Source: Inia geoffrensis (taxonomy: Eukaryota; Chordata; Mammalia; Artiodactyla; Iniidae). From it: a stretch of 64,000 nucleotides of DNA. Location: assembly GCA_036417435.1 (NCBI GenBank), contig CM070903.1, positions 60,612,001 to 60,676,000 of the forward strand. The letters are read 5' to 3'. This document shows, piece by piece, positions 1-64,000 of the stretch. Each line of letters opens with the position of its first letter. Within the stretch, counting starts at the first letter, position 1. The notes beneath the pieces were generated by a model. That model saw nothing but the letters and a program-made list of their open reading frames with translations. It made no database searches and had not been told where the DNA came from. The translations under genes and the position numbers were made by a program.

Positions 1-558
1 CCCATCTTTTTGATGCCTGGTTGGGCACAGGCTGGTTCAGAGAATTAGCTGATGTTTCTTACAGCCTCCATGGTGTGGCTTCCAGGTCACATGCAGCTCC
101 CAGACCCTGGGAGATGAAATTCTAAGACAGGTACCTCCTAGAGCCAGACCCCAGTAGCATCCACACGGGACTCCCTCCATCGGGGGTCATGAGTTGTGAG
201 ATGATCAGGGCCAGAAAGCATAGCAGAAGAGTGTACTAGCAGCCCACACCCGGAGAGAGCAGAACTTTCTTGCACGGTTCCTGGGCTCAGCTGACGTCAT
301 CTGCCCCTGGTTATAGGGTAGATGCGTGAGGGTCTCCACGCTTTCACCACTGAAATGTGCAGGTGGGATGCAGTTAAGAAGTGGCCCATACTTAGAGGGA
401 GTGTAATTGTCCTTGTTGTGGTTGTAGGTCTCTGTCCCTCCTCTAAAGCCAGTAACCAGCTCCCAGAGAGAGCCCAGAGAGAGGCTGACCCAGTACTGCT
501 GAGCACTAGTTCCTGGTCAGTCTGGATTCTAACGTTTCCCACTTTTCTCTCCCCTTAG
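1..558 (+). other. BOC: Intronic sequence upstream of the BOC terminal exon
   Basis: No coding exon or repeat was recognised here. The stretch ends in a strong splice acceptor: a pyrimidine-rich run and TTAG at 543-558 directly before the terminal BOC exon. The short open frames on both strands show no family resemblance. Confidence 0.6.
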
Positions 559-746
559 GGTCCCGGTGCTGCTTGGGCCTCGTACCGGTTGAAGAGGTGG
601 CCAGTCCTGACTCCTGCCCTGCGGGGAGAGGAGACTGGTGCCCCCAGCACCCCGTGGGCGCCTACGTAGGGCAGGAACTTGGGATGCGGCTCTCCCCCAG
701 CCCACCGGTTCACGTGTCTTTTGAAACACCACCTCCTACAATTTAG
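559..746 (+). CDS. BOC: BOC terminal coding exon (C-terminus of the cell-adhesion/Hedgehog co-receptor)
   Basis: Known for the family: BOC is a single-pass membrane protein of the immunoglobulin/fibronectin type III superfamily that binds Hedgehog ligands and promotes myogenic differentiation. Seen: after the acceptor at 557-558 the exon begins with two bases finishing a split codon, then reads 61 codons to a TAG stop at 744-746. The peptide includes GLVPVEEV, GDWCPQHPVGAYVGQE and ends SFETPPPTI, which I recognise as the BOC cytoplasmic tail. Only the end of the cytoplasmic domain is in the window. The convergent CFAP44 gene downstream matches the mammalian BOC locus and supports the call. 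Confidence 0.9.
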
Positions 747-1312
747 GCAGAAGCTGATATCCCAGAAAGACACCATGTATTGTTGTTTCTTTAAAAAAGA
801 GAGGAAATTGGTATTTATTTTTCTATAATAGCCATATTTATATATTTATGCACTTGTAAATAAATGTATATGTTTTTATAATTCTGGAGAGACATAGGGA
901 ATCCTCCCCACTGAGGTCTGAGGTGGGAAGCAAAGAAGCCGCAACGGAACAGGAGTCAACGGGGAAAGAGCAGCACAGACTGAGGAGGCAGCCCGTCCCT
1001 TAGACCCTCCGCCGCTGCCTGGGCCCCTGCAGAAGGCCCACAGAGAAGCCCGTGGAAGGAGGACTCCTAGGCCCACTGTCCACAGTGACTGCAAGAGAAG
1101 GACCAGGGCCATGCGATCAGAGGCTGCAGCCACCCGTGACAGTGGCTGGATCTGGTGCTAAAGGAAACGTTTTCCCAAGATGCCCGTGAGACTAGACTAA
1201 GATGTGTATAGTACTATAAGCATTAACAAACCTTCCAGAATCAATAACCTGTGGCAACATATCTGTGTAAAAATAAACACTGTAATGTCTAAATAAATGT
1301 TTAGTCTTCCCT
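747..1312 (+). other. BOC: BOC 3' untranslated region
   Basis: The sequence runs from the stop codon to a cluster of polyadenylation signals: AATAAA at 1272-1277 and again at 1292-1297, with cleavage expected near 1310-1315. An earlier AATAAA at 859-864, in an AT-rich block, could serve as a proximal site. The text resembles the mammalian BOC 3' UTR as I remember it. The exact cleavage position is inferred. Confidence 0.75.
1272..1297 (+). terminator. BOC: BOC polyadenylation signals (two AATAAA hexamers)
   Basis: AATAAA occurs at 1272-1277 and 1292-1297, followed by T-rich sequence. This is the likely main 3' end of BOC mRNA. Confidence 0.75.
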
Positions 1313-4300
1313 GTAACCTACAGCTTAGTCATGTATGAGTCAGCATTCTCTTTAGATGTTAGGATTCAGTCTGAGTATTTGAAGAAACATCCACTTGCGA
1401 TGTTTTCAGATCCATCGAGGAGAAGTCTGGAAAAGGTAGCAAATGTTTCTAATTTTGTCTTTTTAAATATTGACTCTCAGTTGTGTTTTCATTAACGCAG
1501 ATGCGTGGTAACTGTTTAGTCCAAGAGGGACACAGTGGACAGTGGGCGAGGAGAAGCAAATTCACCGTTCTCTGACTGGACTTGAGGTAAAGCTATGGTC
1601 AGATCGGAAGGAATGAGGCTCATCTTCTCTATACAGGTGTGTGTTGAAGACTAAGTATTTTCTCCAAAATGCCATTCAGTGAAGTGCTGTGCTACAGGTG
1701 AACATATGGTGCCTGGTAAAATTCACTTCCCTTCTTTCCAAAGCAACAGCAACATGGCCAGAGGAGCTGACTCACTAGTTGTTTAAAATCAACGTTTACT
1801 CACTGCCGTCCAACCACAGGATCAACCTTTGTCCGGGCAAGTGGAAGTAGATGGAGGCTGAAGCTTTTTGCCGAGAGCCCTACCACACTTTAACTGTTTT
1901 CAGGAGGGAAATGTACCTTCTAGATTTCAGCAGAGTTGAGTTACAGATGAAATGCCACTTGAAACACTTAATCCTGTTCCGAGTCATCAATGGCAGACCC
2001 TAGCTTCACACTCCAGTCACAAATTGAATAAAGTCCTAAGAAAGCCCCAGGAGGTGACTGATGGTCTAGGGCAAGTGCTCCCTCTGCTGGCCAGAAGAGA
2101 TTCCTGCATCCTTTCTCTGTCCAGCAGCTAAATTGGAACATGGTTTTCAGAAAAGCAGTATTTTAAAAATGTTTCAAGAAATGAAGGACTGTAGGAATAT
2201 GGAAATGATAGGAAAGGAGACGTAGAGCAGGGAGGAGAAGAAATAAGATATCGTGACTTCAGACACAATCTGGCATCAAGGGCCTAGAGGCCACTTCCAG
2301 GAGGGGGACAGATCTCACCTCTCAGATCTGGGCTATAACTCACCTTCTAGCCCATTGGCTTTTGAAAACAAAAAAAAAACTCCCGTTTTCTTAATGCTTG
2401 ATGATCCCAGTGGTCGTCAAGGTGAGTTTTGGTGAACTTTATGGAAGTGGTATGGTTCCAGTGCTGTGCAGAACGCAGTTTTATGTGACAACGGTGCTTT
2501 TAGCTCTCAAAAAAAAAAAAAGCCCGGGAATGAAAAAGCACTTCTAAGGCAAGTTAAATGAGATACATGTGCATATTTACTTTAGCCAATTGCAGGAGAG
2601 GAGGAAAAGGTTAGGCATCAGGCCTTTAAATTTTAGCCCAGAAAAGGAAACAGCTTTAGGTATTCAGTTTCATCGCATCTTGCATTTCTTCAGATTCAGG
2701 TTAATTATTATAGTGCCTTTTAAATCAGCAATGGCTAATATATAAATTAATCAAAAGGGAGAGTAAGACCTAGCTGGGCAGGAGCTGGTGGTGGTGTGGA
2801 GTTCAGCTCATGGCTCAGGACGGCCACACAGGACAGGCTGAGTCGGCAGGAATGAGTAACTCCTTTTCCTGTGAAGTTCTGACAGAGGGGCTGGACTCTA
2901 CAGGTTATCTTTCAATGTTGAGATTTGATGATACTATGGACGAGGGTTCAGAATAGCCGAGGGACATTAACAGTTGATCCACAAGTAACTCAGGCAGATT
3001 TTTGGCCTCTTTCAAAGGTGAGGCGGCTGCTTCTCTTAAGGGCACAGCAGGAGGCAGAGAACAGTTAGATCAGGAGACTAGGACAGCTTTCCGTCCACCC
3101 CCAGCCAGGGCTGCACCCTGGTGCTCTCCTGCTTGATATCAAACCTCCCGAAGACTCAGTTGCTATAGATTCGAGACTAAGCCTGGGATCGATGAAATGA
3201 AACGAAAGCTATCTTTCTTATCTAATTCAAAATAAAAATGAATTAACTGTATTGTCAAATCCCAGACATGCTGTGTGAATGCCTAATATTGTAAACTTTA
3301 GTGATTTGTGCCTAGTTCAGTTTGGGAAAAAGTAATAATCCTGACTGGTTTTACTCTGAGTTGATAGACACATGGAATCCTTGACATGGCTCTTCCATAG
3401 ACTAAATTCATTCTTGCTGCAATTAGAATCACAGGATTCAGAATGGGAGGAAGCCTCAGAGCTTATCCAGATCTCTCATTTGTCTGATAATGAGGCCCAG
3501 GAAAATAATGTAATTTTTAATCCTAGCTCTCACCACAACAAGGGGATAGTGTCTCCTCCGGGACCACCCACTCACTGTATCCAGGCGATCGCTCAGGGTC
3601 ATAGCCAGCCAGCCAGTTACGTAAGTTTGGTGGTAGCCCTTCCTGCTGCAGCCAAGCTTCAGAGGGACGCGGCCCCAGCTCACAGCTTGACTACAACCTC
3701 GTAAGAGACCCAAGCTGGAAACACCTAGCTAAGTAGCTCCCAGCTTTCTGACCCTCAGAAACTGGGTGAGATAATGTTGTTTTAAGCTATGTTTGGGGGT
3801 AATTTTTATGCAGGAATAAATAAGTAGGTAAAACACTCAGAACTGTGACAAGCACATTTTTTTTGAAATGCTTGAAGGGCACCCATAGTTTAGGGTGTAC
3901 AGCAGAGAACGTGATAAAGGGTGCTCTCCAGTAGAAATGCTGCTACATCAGAGCTCTGTGGTGATAGGCACAAACAGTAAGCTATTTGGACCTCTCAAAC
4001 AGGAGTATGAAAGGATCTTAGAGACACAATAGGCCAAGTGGCCCCCTGCAACATATATATATTCCAACATACAAAAGACCCCAAATCCTGTCTATAATGT
4101 TGGGGGGCAGATCAGCAGGCAAGACAGGTTACGAAAACTTGACCTTGCTGAGGTCACTTTCTACATTGGTGCAATATTGCCTTTTTTTACCTTTCCTTTT
4201 CGGTAACCAATTTGTATTCTGGGACGGCCTCAAGGGAATAGCTCATTAAAACGGACCCATGGAGCACGGAATTTAAAGTGCCATGTTCTATTACTAACAG

Positions 4301-4649
4301 GAATCCAAGTATCAGTGAAATCATTCTTAGATGAATTCCACTGACTACTGACCCCCAAACCAAAAGAATACTCCCAAATTAGTTTAAATGTTATGTACAA
4401 TCAAAAGTGATTATTAGAGTTGATCTCTCAGTGATGGGATCTATTTCATTACTTCCTGATCTATATCAAAACCAGCACATGACTCAAGTAGAAACAGAAA
4501 GGAAATGGCGCAGGACATGAGAAACTACAGGAAATGCTTAGAATACTGGTAGAGCTGCAGACACCTTCAGAGAAGAGCCTCCTTAACCATTTTGCAAAAC
4601 ACACTTCTCTGCTCCACCCAGAGCTGAGGAGGTTGCTAAAACTATGGGT
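1313..4649. other. Spacer between the BOC and CFAP44 3' ends
   Basis: About 3.3 kb separates the expected BOC cleavage site from the nearest candidate CFAP44 polyadenylation signal. No splice-consistent exon was found and no confident repeat was identified. A weakly MIR-like piece around 3420-3500 is too degraded to call. The stretch could be intergenic, or part of a long CFAP44 3' UTR if transcription runs toward BOC. Confidence 0.5.
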
Positions 4650-5308
4650 GATTCAGGAAGCTGTTTATTTTTTTCCTTGATGCCAGAGTCTAAAGCAAAC
4701 TGCTCTGCTCTTTCTGTCTGCATCTCCTGAATCCCGACCCCTCAAATAACTGCTTTGTGAAGTTAACAGTGTCAGAATTCTAAATTGCATTTCTTTTTCT
4801 CAGATATTGTTGGCAAAATAGTTTTTGTTCTCTTGTGTCCTCTCAGAGAACACCTGATAACATCAAAGTTTATTTTCCGAGGATCCAACGACCAAGAAAA
4901 GGAAGTTTTCTCATGGTTTGCTGAATGATCGATTTTCTTGCCAATGGCTAAGAATTCAGATAACCAAAAAACCAATTTCCTAAAACAGGAATATATTACC
5001 GACGGTTTCTGGCGATTTGAGGTAACAGCCTCCTAAGACTTCGTATTCGACCCAGTTGGTTGCAAACACATCTGCAATGGTTCAGTTCAATAGTAAGTAG
5101 CTGTTGGGCGCTGTAGTCCGTTTTAAGATAAGCAGTTGGGGGGAAATTATTAAAACTACACGACTGGATGTTTTAGACTTGCAGATAAGTTCACTTTAAA
5201 ACAGTAGGATTGCTGCAGGCGACAAGGAAACAGAACTTCTGTTGAATTAAGTGCCAGAAATCTTGGCTGGATTTGAGAAAAAAAAAGGAAACTTAAGGCC
5301 CACGGGCT
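4650..5308 (-). other. CFAP44: CFAP44 3' untranslated region (end uncertain)
   Basis: This lies downstream of the CFAP44 stop on the minus strand. AATAAA on that strand occurs at 4869-4874 and 4664-4669 (TTTATT on the given strand); either could set the mRNA 3' end. In human the two genes' 3' ends nearly meet or overlap, so a longer UTR is possible. Confidence 0.55.
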
Positions 5309-63117
<57,809 letters not shown>

Positions 63118-63368
63118 CTGGAAAAGAGATAAATAACATACAAGGTAGTACCTGAATATAAGAAACCTAGGACCACATGAGGAGTTTTTGATTATTTCAA
63201 ATTTTAACACATAAAATAGGTGTCTTAAAATATATTTTTTTGTATGATTTCTATGGTTACAGATGGAGATGCTTTATAAAACCTATTATTCACTTACATG
63301 CAACTACATAATTATAAAAATAAAACACCTTACAATGATTTGTTCCTACTTAAAAGACAATACAAGAG

Positions 63369-63664
63369 GGACTTCCCTGGTGGTCCAGTGGTTAAGAATC
63401 CGCCTCCCAATGCAGGGGACGTGGGTTTGATCCCTTGTTGGGTAACTAGGATCCACATGCCACGGGGCAACTAAGCCCGTGCACCTCAACTAGAGAGCCC
63501 ATGCACCCACAACTACAGAGCCCATGCACTCTGGAGCCCACGCGCTGCAACTACTGAGCTCGTGTGCCGCAAGGAAGAGCCCATGCACTGCAATGAAAGA
63601 TTCCACATGCTGCAACAAAGATCCGACACAGCCAAAATAAATAAGTAAAAATAAATATTTTTTT
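63369..63664 (+). mobile_element. CHR-type SINE (long form)
   Basis: Body starts gacttccctggtggtccagtgg and ends cacagccaaaataaataag plus A-rich tail. Near-identical flanks aaagacaatacaagag / aaatgacaatacatgag. Lies in the intron upstream of the exon at 63117. Confidence 0.88.
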
Positions 63665-64000
63665 AAATGACAATACATGAGAGATATCATTTCTATCTAC
63701 ATACTAAATTCCATTTTATTTTAAGGATTATTCAGCATAAGCAGTATTTAACAACAGAGTTTTGTAGATCGTGGTTTTCAGAGATTTCCAGTCCAGGAGA
63801 TTTTTTTTCTCCCTAAGGCAACTGCCAGTCCTGAAAGTGGCAGCTGAGAGGTTAAGAAATTGAGCAGAGCAATCTGTAGTGTCATGGGCTTAGGGAAAGG
63901 CAAAGAATTCCCAGGGTCCTCCAAGAAGAAGGAGCCATTGTAAACACACCTTCCACTGGGCTTTCCATTGCAACCCTGGAGCACTATATCCCACACGTAT
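63665..64000 (-). other. CFAP44 intron at the window edge
   Basis: No exon with plausible splice borders was found; the 72-codon minus-strand frame at 63778-63996 does not resemble the WD40 domain expected here. Confidence 0.5.

Noticed and set aside
876..1133. 85-codon frame antisense to the BOC 3' UTR
   Set aside because: Lies wholly in the UTR and shows low-complexity leucine/serine content without family resemblance.
63778..63996. 72-codon frame as a further CFAP44 exon
   Set aside because: No WD40-like sequence, and no phase-compatible donor leading to the exon at 63117.

Overview
The window is mammalian nuclear DNA, almost certainly from a cetacean. It has GT-AG split genes, tRNA-derived SINEs of the cetacean/cetartiodactyl CHR type (bodies opening with a 'ggcttccctggtgg'-like box and carrying A/B pol III boxes), cetartiodactyl L1 3' ends, and older MIR, L2, MER5 and MaLR-type repeats. 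Two genes are present and they converge tail to tail. This is the arrangement known for BOC and CFAP44 on human 3q13.2.

Plus strand, 1-1312: the last coding exon and 3' UTR of BOC (559-746 coding, polyadenylation signals at 1272 and 1292). Minus strand, 63117 down to 5309: the C-terminal part of CFAP44 (WDR52), a ciliary/flagellar axoneme protein. I read eighteen coding exons by eye. All have GT-AG borders, and their phases join without a break into 1,082 codons plus stop. The first two exons are the end of the WD40 propeller. The rest is a long charged coiled-coil tail with one very acidic exon and a C-terminus reading [11 protein letters not shown]. Exons encoding the N-terminal part lie beyond position 64000.

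All remaining sequence is intron or intergenic DNA, and much of it is transposon. There are nine CHR-type SINEs, most with clear target-site duplications; a large pile of L1 fragments (20.3-26.4 kb, 29.9-33.1 kb, 38.9-53.7 kb and 58.6-61.3 kb); and solo LTRs at 19.1, 52.7 and 62.5 kb. A TA-flanked DNA transposon sits inside a MER5-like element at 57.5 kb, and several microsatellites are present.

No new gene system, operon, CRISPR array or RNA gene could be supported. The most informative non-coding observations are transposition records. A SINE copy at 17476 carries about 57 nt of the 3' flank of a second SINE 530 bp away (a local SINE 3' transduction). A 48-bp L1 insertion has a 17-nt target duplication. 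An 81-bp remnant of a solo LTR still has a perfect 5-bp target duplication. All coordinates come from reading by eye; gene identities rest on remembered family knowledge and not on a database search.
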